6,989 nucleotides of DNA from an uncultured Bacillota bacterium (GCA_947302945.1 CAMYWZ010000059.1:1-6989), one strand, 5' to 3'; positions 1 through 6,782 are shown, counted from the first letter of the stretch. A program made the numbers and translations. The notes: a model not told the origin generated them from the sequence alone.

Positions 1-1
1 C

Positions 2-262
2 ATAGATTCCGAGTGCATAGCTCAGGTGCTTCTTAAGAGCGTTCCGGTCGAGCTCGTCGGCAGGACGCTTGCCCAGATGGAGCTTCGCAGCAAGGGGAAC
101 ATCCTTGTCATGCTGATAGAGCACAGGGGCAAAAAGGCACAGCCTGCCGTAGCAGAGACCGTCTTCCTCGGCGGCGACAAACTCACAGTCTTCGGCGCTT
201 ACAAGGATATCTGCCGGGTATTCCACGCTAAAGAACAGCTCGGCGAAGAGCAGGCGGCTTAG
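2..262 (+). CDS. C-terminal part of a TrkA/RCK-C domain protein (5' end outside window)
   Basis: The frame is open from the first bases of the window to a TAG at 260-262, so the true start lies upstream; a GTG at 26 is only an internal codon candidate. The visible 86 residues resemble the TrkA_C (RCK C-terminal) regulatory domain. They carry a 'V.LVGRTLAQMELRSK' opening like the 'GKSLRELDLR' segment of the family, a hydrophobic strand (ILVMLIEHRG), then 'TVFLGGDKLTVFGAYKDI', which matches the usual 'L..GD.L.V.G...D' ending. Such domains bind small ligands and gate K+ uptake (TrkA/KtrA) or sit at the tail of transporters and antiporters. The N-terminal part is missing, so the full protein cannot be named. 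The domain call is fairly sure; the protein identity is not. Confidence 0.6.
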   Translation: MDSECIAQVLLKSVPVELVGRTLAQMELRSKGNILVMLIEHRGKKAQPAVAETVFLGGDKLTVFGAYKDICRVFHAKEQLGEEQAA

Positions 263-297
263 GGGCAGACTGCTTCTCCTTACCGTTCTTTACAATC

Positions 298-326
298 TTG
301 CAATAGGCGGCGGAAACGAGTATAAT
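298..326 (+). promoter_or_regulatory. Probable sigma-70/sigma-A promoter for the kinase-MBL unit
   Basis: TTGCAA (298-303, four of six matches to TTGACA) is followed after exactly 17 bases by a perfect TATAAT (321-326). The expected transcript start is near 333, giving a leader of about 55 bases before the ATG at 388. It lies in the 125-base gap after the TrkA_C gene and reads toward the kinase gene, so that gene appears to begin a new transcription unit. I found no clear terminator for the upstream gene in this gap. Confidence 0.7.
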
Positions 327-376
327 CTCAAGTGGAGCAAGGGCTTTTGAGCTTGTTTTTGGTGTGTATTTTTGCC

Positions 377-381
377 GGAGG
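377..381 (+). promoter_or_regulatory. Shine-Dalgarno that decides the kinase start
   Basis: GGAGG at 377-381 lies 6 bases before the ATG at 388. It overlaps the coding stretch that a GTG start at 364 would imply and abuts the ATG at 382, so 388 is the best start. In the same frame a stop occurs at 304, so there is no room upstream for a longer N-terminal domain. Confidence 0.75.
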
Positions 382-387
382 ATGGGA

Positions 388-1374
388 ATGGACGATACGA
401 TAATGGGAAGCGGCCTTGAGGTCGAAAGGCAGTGGAGCGAATATCTCGGGCTCACGACGCTGGCGGATCTTAACGAGCAGCTTAAAAAAGGCTGGATACC
501 GGAGGTCATCCAGGTCTGCGAAGCCATGCACGACAGGCGCATGGTCCAGATCGCGGAGCACATCAAGCAGAGCGGAAAGCGCCTCATACTTCTGGCGGGG
601 CCCAGCTCTTCGGGCAAAACCACGACGGCCAAAAAGCTCTGCATACAGCTCCGCGCGGAGGGCTTAAGGCCCATATATCTGGGCATAGACGACTACTACA
701 AGGAGAGGGAGGAGATCCCCTTCGGCGAGGATGGCCTGAGAGATTTCGAGTCCATCTCTGCCATAGACACGGAGCTTTTCAACAGGCAGATCGGGGAGCT
801 TCTTGAGGGAAAGACAGTTGAGGTCCCTCACTTCTAGTTCATCACCTGAAAGAAGGTCTTAGGCAACATAATCGTAAGAGCGGCGCCGGACCTTCAGATA
901 GTCATGGAAGGCATACTGGCGCTCACGGACGAGCTTACGGAAAACCTGCCGGAGGACCAGAAATTCCGCATTTACACCTGCCCGCTGTCATCGCTGAAGC
1001 AGACGGATGGCCACAAGGTAAAACGGACCGACATACGCAAACTCAGGAGGCTCGTAAGGGACCACGCCAAGCGCGGCTGGAACCTGGAGCAGACTTTCGA
1101 CATGTGGCCCAAGATCAGAAGCGGCGAAGACGTCAACATCTTCCCCTTCAGCAAGACGGCGGACGAGATCTTCAATTCCTCGCAGCCGTACGAGCTTGCT
1201 GTGCTGAAAAAGCACGCCATGCCGCTGCTCCTTGAAGTCAAAGAGGGCGACAAGTACTATGCGGAGGCGAAGAGGCTCAAGAAGCTGCTCGACCAGGTCG
1301 AGTCTTTGGAAGACGAGTCGCGCATAGAGGGAGACTCCGTGGTCAGGGAGTTCATCGGAGGCGGAGAACTATGA
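388..1374 (+). pseudogene. Nucleoside (uridine) kinase-like gene with two in-frame stop codons
   Basis: A P-loop kinase of the phosphoribulokinase/uridine kinase family, expected to phosphorylate a nucleoside with ATP or GTP. With the stops counted as codons, the 328-codon frame shows a lead-in helix region (about 20-65), Walker A GPSSSGKT (71-78), the substrate/metal motif IDDYY (from about 100), MEGI (from 173), MWPKIRSGE (from 239), NIFPF (from 250) and a family-typical FIGG end (from 322). TAG at 835-837 (codon 150) and TGA at 847-849 (codon 154) interrupt the conserved 'VPHF-x-FIT-x-KK' segment, where relatives usually have Asn/Asp and Gly. The same frame resumes at once with good family similarity, so these are substitutions and not a frameshift. 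The first piece ends at 837. The second could start only at the ATG at 904, which has no visible ribosome binding site. Longer relatives have an N-terminal TGS/ThrRS-like region that is absent here. The end overlaps the next gene by ATGA. It may be a recent pseudogene, a consensus error or, less likely, a recoded gene. Confidence 0.8.
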
Positions 1375-3014
1375 AGATAACGTTCTGCGGAGCGGCGAGC
1401 GGGGTCACGGGATCCTGCCACCTGATCAGCACCGAACACCATAAGGTCCTTCTGGACTGCGGCCAGTTCCAGGGCGGAAACGACCCGGATGCCGCAAACC
1501 GCGCGGATTTTCCGTTCAACCCGGCGGATATAGACTGCGTAGTGCTTTCGCACGCGCACGTGGACCACTGCGGAAGGCTGCCGCTGCTCATAAAGCGGGG
1601 CTTTAAGGGCCTCATCTACTGCACTGACGCCACTGCGGACCTTCTGGACGTAATGCTGAAGGACGCCGCCCACATCTGCGAGCAGGACGCGGAGCGCGAC
1701 AACCGCAAAAACACCCGCGCCGGAAGGCCTCTCGTGGAGCCTCTCTACACCACCAACGACGCAATGGACACCTTAAAGCACGTGGAGCCTGTCATCTACG
1801 ACACTCTTGTCGTGCTCAACGAGGACATGAAGATAGTCTTCAACGACGCCGGCCACATCCTGGGCTCCGCCATCGTGGAGCTTTGGGTGACGGAAGGGGA
1901 GCGCACCAGCAAGCTGGTCTTCTCGGGCGACATAGGCATGGGCGGAAGGCCCATAGTCAAGAACCCCACGATCATCAAGAAGGCCGACTATCTGATCATG
2001 GAAACTACCTACGGCAACCGACTGCACGAGCCGAACAAGGAGAGCGTTGACAGGCTGCTGAATATAATCGCGGAGACCGCTGCAAGGGGCGGAAACGTCA
2101 TAATCCCCAGCTTCGCGGTGGGCCGCACCCAGGAGCTTCTGTACGAGCTCAACAAGGTCTACGACGGGGACACTCCGTACACGAAACTGCTTAAAAACGT
2201 GCCTGTCTACGTGGACAGCCCCATGGCGGTCACGGCAACGGAGGTCTTCCGCGCCAACGCCCAGGCTTACAATGAGGAGATGAAGGACTACGTCCTCTCC
2301 GGGGATCATCCGCTGGATTTCAAGGGCCTCCACTACGCAAAGACTTCCGACGAGAGCCAGGCCATAAACGTGGACACCACCCCGAAAGTCATAATCTCCG
2401 CCAGCGGCATGTGCGACGCGGGCCGCATCAGGCACCACCTCAAGCACAACCTCTGGAATCCCAAATGCTCGGTGGTCTTCGTGGGCTACCAGGCCGAGGG
2501 AACCATGGGAAGGCTCATCCTGGACGGCGCCACGGAGGTCAAGATCTTAGGCGAGGCGATAGCCGTGAACGCCCAGATCCACAACCTTGAGGGCTTTTCC
2601 GGCCACGCCGACAGGGACGGGCTGTTTGCCTGGCTTTCGGGCTTTCAGCAAAAACCGCAGAAGATTTTCCTCGTGCACGGCGAGGAGGAGTCCAAGCACG
2701 AATTTGCCGCCTACGTCAAGGATAAGCTCGGCTGGGACTGCACTGTCATAGAGGGCTTAAGCGAGTTCGACCTGGGGGAGAACGTCTCCCATACGGCCTT
2801 CGTTTCCGCGGAGAAGGAGTTCGCCGCGCAGGGCGGCACCGAGGACATCAAGGAGAGGCTCAAGGCCGCTCTCGAGGACGCCTCGGACGTCATCGAGAAC
2901 GCCGAAGCCGCCGCCAACACCAAGCTCACCGAGGACCAGATCGTCGCCCTTAAAAACCGCATCGCCGCGCTCGAAAAAGAGATCATCAACCTCGGCGCCG
3001 CCGTCTCAAAATGA
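1371..3014 (+). CDS. Beta-CASP metallo-beta-lactamase fold RNase-like protein
   Basis: A 547-residue metallo-hydrolase of the beta-CASP branch (YSH1/CPSF-like, related to RNase J), probably a cytoplasmic Zn-dependent RNA endo- or exonuclease. The MBL core shows HAHVDH (61-66), the GHILGS histidine (H162) and SGDIG (D187). The beta-CASP insert shows motif A at ETTYG (E211), PSFAVGRTQELL, VDSPMA (281-286) and SASGMCDAGRIRHH with motif B H355. The C-terminal MBL part gives FSGHAD (H412) and VHGE (H436). All expected metal and catalytic residues are present, so it should be active. From about 480 to the end lies a charged, Ala/Glu/Lys-rich tail (KERLKAALEDASDVIENA, then ALKNRIAALEKEI) that looks coiled coil, perhaps for oligomerisation. 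Start ATG 1371 overlaps the kinase stop (ATGA), with GGAGG at 1357-1361 nine bases upstream. RNA substrate unknown. Confidence 0.88.
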   Translation: MKITFCGAASGVTGSCHLISTEHHKVLLDCGQFQGGNDPDAANRADFPFNPADIDCVVLSHAHVDHCGRLPLLIKRGFKGLIYCTDATADLLDVMLKDAAHICEQDAERDNRKNTRAGRPLVEPLYTTNDAMDTLKHVEPVIYDTLVVLNEDMKIVFNDAGHILGSAIVELWVTEGERTSKLVFSGDIGMGGRPIVKNPTIIKKADYLIMETTYGNRLHEPNKESVDRLLNIIAETAARGGNVIIPSFAVGRTQELLYELNKVYDGDTPYTKLLKNVPVYVDSPMAVTATEVFRANAQAYNEEMKDYVLSGDHPLDFKGLHYAKTSDESQAINVDTTPKVIISASGMCDAGRIRHHLKHNLWNPKCSVVFVGYQAEGTMGRLILDGATEVKILGEAIAVNAQIHNLEGFSGHADRDGLFAWLSGFQQKPQKIFLVHGEEESKHEFAAYVKDKLGWDCTVIEGLSEFDLGENVSHTAFVSAEKEFAAQGGTEDIKERLKAALEDASDVIENAEAAANTKLTEDQIVALKNRIAALEKEIINLGAAVSK

Positions 3015-3029
3015 TCACAGGATCGCAGC

Positions 3030-3094
3030 GGACGGTTTCCGGCTGACATTTTGGCAACAGCTGCCGAAATGACAGTTGAGAACCGTCCCTTTTT
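3030..3094 (+). terminator. Long palindromic repeat acting as a likely intrinsic terminator
   Basis: Outer arms GGACGGTT (3030-3037) and AACCGTCC (3081-3088) pair perfectly. An inner stem CTGACATTTTGGCA (3043-3056) with TGCCGAAATGACAG (3062-3075) pairs at 13 of 14 positions counting one G-U, around a 5-base loop. A 5x5 internal loop separates the two stems. Five T residues (3090-3094) follow, as in a rho-independent terminator after the MBL gene. The length and two-part stem are unusual for a plain terminator. The outer arm also recurs at 6860-6868, so this is better read as a dispersed palindromic repeat that may also serve as a terminator. Confidence 0.7.
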
Positions 3095-3113
3095 GTTATA
3101 AAATCAAGGTACT

Positions 3114-4568
3114 ATGGATAACATCACTACTTATTCAGCCCGCAGAAGCAATATCTTTGTGTGGCTCACCGTCCTGCTTATGCTTTGCTCTGCAGTGACC
3201 AGGATCATGTGGCTCTCGCAAACAGACGAGAGCGGACTGTTCTTCGCAGTAGTATTCGGGGTGCTCCCGCTTGCGGCAAATCTGCTGATCGCGCTTCGCC
3301 TGCCGCTTAGGGGCGAGAAGTACTTCTACGTTACTGTAAGACCGGTCATCTGTATCACCATCTGCTTCTTCGTGAGGGTATTCAGAGTATCCGTCAACAT
3401 TCAAAGAAGCGGCTGGCCGTTCGTATTCGTCATCATAGCTGCGTTTCTTACCGCCTTCCAGGGCTTCTTCTATTATATGACCTTCTCCGGAAGGATGAAG
3501 ACGAAGCTCTGGGTCCTGCTGTTGTATCTTGTCGGCATCGCTGCCGCCATCGCGGACCCCGCCACCCGCGCGATAGTTCCGGCCTCCATCGAATTCGGTG
3601 AATTCGAGGTCCTCTCGGACATCGCCATGGCGCTCGGCATCGTCACCATGATACTCTCAGCCCGCAGGCTCCCCGACCCCAAGGAGGGAGATCCCTACCG
3701 ATTCCGCTACGGCGACCGCCTGGACGGCAGGCTGGTGCGCGGAGGCATACCTCTCGACAAAGTTTCGCCTTACATCATGGTCAACCGCAATGGTGCCAGC
3801 AACCTCGTAAAAGACAGCATAGACGTCGCTCCGATGGACCGCTACGTGCATAAAAAGCGCCGCGACGGCCTCAAGCACTTCGGCCTCACGCACGTCATTA
3901 TCGCGTCCTACATACGCACCTGCGCGGAGTACCCGGGCCTGATGCGCTTCCTTTCCGGCCAGAAGGTCTACCAGCGCATGAAGCTCACGCTCAAGATGGT
4001 CGTCAAGAAGGAGCTCAAAGTCGGAAGCCCGGAGACCATAATCTCCGTGGATCTGGATCCGCACGACACCGCCGATGACGTCTACCGCAAGTTCGACGAG
4101 CAGATGCAGGCTGCTAACGCCAGCAGCGATCTGGACAGCGGCTTCGACAAGCTCGCCGGCCTGATCAACATGATACCGGGCCTCTTCCTGAAGTTTGTCA
4201 TCTGGCTCCTTAAAACGCTGGATTACTTCGGGCTGCTGCCTCTGGCGCTCACGGACCTTTCGCCGTTCCACGGCTCGATCTTCATCACGTCCATGGGCTC
4301 GCTGGGCATTCCGCCTATCTACCATCATCTCTACGATTTCGGCAACATTCCCGTGTTCGTGGCTTTCGGCGCAAAGCGCACGGAGTACGGCGTGGACGCG
4401 GACGGCAAGGTAGTCAGGACCAAGTATCTTGACTACAGCGGCGTCACGGACGAAAGAATTGTCGACGGACTTTACTACGCTTCGGCGTTCAAGAAATTCA
4501 GGTCCATCATGCTCCATCCCGAGCAGCTGGATCTCCCCCCGGAAACAGTTAAGGAGGATATTTACTGA
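3114..4568 (+). CDS. Membrane protein with C-terminal 2-oxoacid dehydrogenase E2-like acyltransferase domain
   Basis: A 484-residue protein in two parts. Residues about 13-183 hold some six hydrophobic segments (near 14-34, 41-62, 73-92, 101-122, 131-148, 165-182), a polytopic membrane region I do not recognise. Residues about 195-470 resemble soluble clostridial proteins annotated as '2-oxo acid dehydrogenase subunit E2': 'MDRYVHKKRRDGLKHFGLTH', 'YFGLLP', 'SPFHGSIFITSMGSLGIPPIYHHLYDFG', 'VFVAFGAKR' and 'VTDERIVDG' (444-452). This is the chloramphenicol-acetyltransferase-like fold. No lipoyl or E1/E3-binding domain is present, so it is not a normal E2. The classical DHRxxDG motif reads DERIVDG, with Glu447 in the His place, as I recall for this subfamily. 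Substrate unknown. The start has a weak AAGG (3106-3109) upstream. The stop TGA overlaps the PNP start by one base, suggesting translational coupling. A hydrophobic stretch at about 350-378 could be amphipathic or membrane-associated. Confidence 0.75.
   Translation: MDNITTYSARRSNIFVWLTVLLMLCSAVTRIMWLSQTDESGLFFAVVFGVLPLAANLLIALRLPLRGEKYFYVTVRPVICITICFFVRVFRVSVNIQRSGWPFVFVIIAAFLTAFQGFFYYMTFSGRMKTKLWVLLLYLVGIAAAIADPATRAIVPASIEFGEFEVLSDIAMALGIVTMILSARRLPDPKEGDPYRFRYGDRLDGRLVRGGIPLDKVSPYIMVNRNGASNLVKDSIDVAPMDRYVHKKRRDGLKHFGLTHVIIASYIRTCAEYPGLMRFLSGQKVYQRMKLTLKMVVKKELKVGSPETIISVDLDPHDTADDVYRKFDEQMQAANASSDLDSGFDKLAGLINMIPGLFLKFVIWLLKTLDYFGLLPLALTDLSPFHGSIFITSMGSLGIPPIYHHLYDFGNIPVFVAFGAKRTEYGVDADGKVVRTKYLDYSGVTDERIVDGLYYASAFKKFRSIMLHPEQLDLPPETVKEDIY
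4551..4557 (+). promoter_or_regulatory. Shine-Dalgarno for PNP inside the preceding gene
   Basis: AAGGAGG lies 10 bases before the ATG at 4568, within the last codons of the E2-like gene. It fixes the PNP start at the TGATG overlap and allows direct initiation as well as coupling. Confidence 0.75.
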
Positions 4569-5392
4569 TGAAGTACGACAGAGCGTATTTTCAGCCATCG
4601 GTGGACTACATAAAGTCCAGACTGGGCGGCTTTGAGCCCAAGCTCGGCCTCATCCTGGGCAGCGGCCTGGGCGGCCTTGCGGCAAAAATCGAAGACCCGA
4701 TAGAGGTGGCCTACAAGGACATCCCCAACTTCCTGCTCTCCACCGCGCCGGACCATGCCGGAAAGTTCATCTTCGGCACGCTTGCCGGCAAGAGGATGAT
4801 GTGCATGTCGGGGCGCTTCCACTTCTACGAAGGCTACGCCTACGAGCAGCTTACGGCTCCGGTGCGCGTCATGAAGATGATGGGCGTCGAAAGGCTCATA
4901 ATCACAAACGCGGCGGGCGCTGTCAACGAGAGCTTCCGTCCGGGCGAGGTCATGATCATAAAGGACCACATCAAGATGACGGGCGCCAGCCCCATGTGCG
5001 GTCCCAACGCGGACGATTTCGGCCCCAGGTTCTTCGACATGACCAGGGTCTACGATAAGGGCATGATAGCCGTTGCCAAAGAGTGCGCGAAGCGCGCGAA
5101 GATCAAGGTCAACGAGGGCGTGTACTTCTTCTTCACCGGCCCTCAGTACGAGACTCCGGCCGAGGTCAGGGCTGCCAGGATACTGGGCGGCGACGCCGTG
5201 GGCATGTCCACCGTTACCGAAGTGCTCACAGCTTCGCACTGCGGCATCCCCGTGCTGGGCTTCTCCATGCTGTCCAACATGGCCGCGGGCGTTCTTGACC
5301 AGCCGCTTTCGAGCGAGGAAGTCATAGAGACCGCTGAAAAAGCCGGTCCGCAGTTCGCCGAATATCTAATGGATGTAATAAGGAATCTGTAA
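4568..5392 (+). CDS. punA: Purine nucleoside phosphorylase, trimeric type
   Basis: Cleaves purine (deoxy)nucleosides with phosphate to free base plus (deoxy)ribose-1-phosphate, in cytoplasmic purine salvage. At 274 residues it has the usual length of the homotrimeric family. Motifs in order: GSGLGG (31-36, phosphate loop), SGRFHFYEGY (81-90, with the His of the phosphate/sugar site), TNAAGAVN (113-120), GPQYETPAE (181-189; Glu185 matches the base-binding Glu), VGMSTVTEV (201-209) and SNMAAG (236-241; Asn237 matches the base-binding Asn). The Glu/Asn pair points to 6-oxopurines (inosine, guanosine) over adenosine. That fits the downstream deaminase, which would make inosine-type substrates. 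'MSTVTE' replaces the commoner 'MSTVPE', a mild variation. It is the second gene of a coupled trio: TGATG with the gene before, TAATG with the gene after. It could equally be called pupG, deoD-like or simply pnp. Confidence 0.93.
   Translation: MKYDRAYFQPSVDYIKSRLGGFEPKLGLILGSGLGGLAAKIEDPIEVAYKDIPNFLLSTAPDHAGKFIFGTLAGKRMMCMSGRFHFYEGYAYEQLTAPVRVMKMMGVERLIITNAAGAVNESFRPGEVMIIKDHIKMTGASPMCGPNADDFGPRFFDMTRVYDKGMIAVAKECAKRAKIKVNEGVYFFFTGPQYETPAEVRAARILGGDAVGMSTVTEVLTASHCGIPVLGFSMLSNMAAGVLDQPLSSEEVIETAEKAGPQFAEYLMDVIRNL
5380..5384 (+). promoter_or_regulatory. Shine-Dalgarno for the amidohydrolase inside PNP
   Basis: AAGGA sits 7 bases before the ATG at 5392 and supports that start at the TAATG overlap. 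Confidence 0.65.
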
Positions 5393-6774
5393 TGAAGATA
5401 CTCTTTGAAGGAGCAGACCTTTTATTGCGCCGCAGAGGCGGCTATAAGGTCCTCAGAAACGCCTTTCTGGGCGTGGACGGCAAATATATCGACTACATAG
5501 GAAAAGCGCGTCCAGCGGGCGATTACGGCCTTGTAAAGGATATGCGCGGAAAGCTCCTGATGCCCGGTCTTGTGAACGCTCACGGGCACTCCGCCATGAC
5601 GCTTCTTCGCGGCGCGGGCAGCGGGCTTCCCCTGGACCGCTGGCTGAATGAGGCCATCTTCCCGATCGAAGACAAGCTCACGCCGAAGGACATAGAAATC
5701 GGGGATACCTTGGCCATCATGGAGATGCTGGCTTCCGGCACCACCCAGGTCGCGGACATGTACGACTATCCGTTCGCCGGGGCCGCCGCCTACGCGAAGG
5801 CCGGCATGAAAGTCAACCTCTGCCGCGTCGGCCTGTGCTTCGACCCGTCCTTAGAGCCGGGCGAGTGGCCCAGGACCGCCGAGTGCATCAACTTCATAAA
5901 CGTCATGAACGGCAGCGCGGATATCAACCCCGAGGCTATAAGGGAGCTTCCTTCCGCGGCAAAAAGCGGCAGGCTTCCGAAGGCCATAAGGGACGCCGTA
6001 AAGGACGGCCGCATCAAGGCGGACTTCTGCCTGCACTCCGAGTACCTCACCACCGAAAAGTTCGTAAAAGCCATAAGCGAGGCCAATTCCGTGATGAAGA
6101 CCCGCGTGCACGTCCACGTCTCCGAGACCGAAAAGGAACACCGCGAGTGCATGGAGCGGCACGGCAAAACGCCCACGCAGTACCTTAAGGACCTCGGCAT
6201 CATGGACCAGCCATGCTACTTCGCGCACTGCGTCTACTGCACGGACGAAGACCTTAAGATCATAGCTGAAAAGGGCGCCGCGCTCGTGCACAACCCAAGC
6301 AGCAACATGAAGCTCGGCAGCGGGCTCGCCCGTATCAAAACAGCCATGGATGCCGGCGTAAACGTCGCCCTCGGCACCGACGGATGCGCAAGCAACAACA
6401 ACCTCAACATGTTCGAGGAGATGCATCTCGCTGCGCTTCTGCCAAAAGGATTCATGAAAGACCCGACCGCCCTCACCGCGGACCAGGTCCTGGACATGGC
6501 CACCGTGAACGGCGCCAAAGCCCTCGGCCGGCCGGACACCGGCATCCTGAAAAAGGGCATGAAGGCCGACATCATAGCCCTCGACATGAGCGCTCCGCAC
6601 CTTAAGCCCGCAGGCGACATCCCGTCGCTTCTCGTCTACAGCGCCCAGGCCTCCGACGTCTGCATGACCATGGTCGACGGCCGCATCCTCTACGAGGACG
6701 GCGCCTACACCACTATCAACGCCGCCAAAGCCGAAAGAGCTTTCATGAAGACAGTCAGAAGACTGCAGAAATAA
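5392..6774 (+). CDS. mtaD: Amidohydrolase, probable 5'-methylthioadenosine/S-adenosylhomocysteine deaminase
   Basis: A 460-residue metal-dependent amidohydrolase of the TRZ/ATZ/MtaD group. It should hydrolyse the 6-amino group of an adenine nucleoside (MTA, SAH or adenosine) to the inosine analogue plus ammonia. Features: a small N-terminal beta domain, MPGLVNAHGHS (metal ligands H64, H66), WLNEAIFPIE, LHSEY (H215), VHVSETEKEH (ligand H242 and catalytic-type E245), FAHC (H279), VHNPSSNMKLGSG (from 299) and GTDGCASNN (ligand D330, S334). A C-terminal beta domain follows with 'GILKKGMKADIIALD' and 'VDGRILYEDG'. All residues expected for an active enzyme are present. A segment of about 40 residues (155-195), rich in Pro, Glu and Ser, follows the 'LCF' strand and may be a lid. 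It is the last gene of the unit and overlaps PNP by one base, which supports a two-step nucleoside salvage. Aminofutalosine, guanine or another N-heterocycle are alternative substrates that motifs alone cannot exclude. Confidence 0.82.
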   Translation: MKILFEGADLLLRRRGGYKVLRNAFLGVDGKYIDYIGKARPAGDYGLVKDMRGKLLMPGLVNAHGHSAMTLLRGAGSGLPLDRWLNEAIFPIEDKLTPKDIEIGDTLAIMEMLASGTTQVADMYDYPFAGAAAYAKAGMKVNLCRVGLCFDPSLEPGEWPRTAECINFINVMNGSADINPEAIRELPSAAKSGRLPKAIRDAVKDGRIKADFCLHSEYLTTEKFVKAISEANSVMKTRVHVHVSETEKEHRECMERHGKTPTQYLKDLGIMDQPCYFAHCVYCTDEDLKIIAEKGAALVHNPSSNMKLGSGLARIKTAMDAGVNVALGTDGCASNNNLNMFEEMHLAALLPKGFMKDPTALTADQVLDMATVNGAKALGRPDTGILKKGMKADIIALDMSAPHLKPAGDIPSLLVYSAQASDVCMTMVDGRILYEDGAYTTINAAKAERAFMKTVRRLQK

Positions 6775-6782
6775 AACCTGAT

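Noticed and set aside
338..360. Small hairpin CAAG...CTTG followed by T residues in the kinase leader, as an attenuator
   Set aside because: Only about four base pairs can form, too weak to support a terminator or attenuator call.
835..849. Alternative genetic code (TAG and TGA read as amino acids)
   Set aside because: TAG ends the TrkA_C gene at 262, and TGA ends the MBL gene at 3014 and the E2-like gene at 4568 at places where the proteins should end. Reassignment is therefore not supported.
904..1374. Independent small gene starting at ATG 904
   Set aside because: The sequence is plainly the C-terminal half of the kinase family, and no Shine-Dalgarno precedes 904. I treat it as part of the interrupted kinase.
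1773..2447. Minus-strand open frame (224 codons) inside the MBL gene
   Set aside because: Antisense shadow of a conserved coding region, with no ribosome binding site or family similarity that I can see.
3076..3102. Promoter TTGAGA with TATAAA before the E2-like gene
   Set aside because: The spacer is only 15 bases, the -35 box lies within the hairpin repeat, and transcription would start almost at the weak RBS, leaving virtually no leader.
3657..4598. Long minus-strand open frame (313 codons) opposite the E2-like gene
   Set aside because: It mirrors the well-supported + strand gene in GC-rich codons, shows no recognisable family, and is biased in Val, His, Glu and Ala as expected of an antisense shadow.
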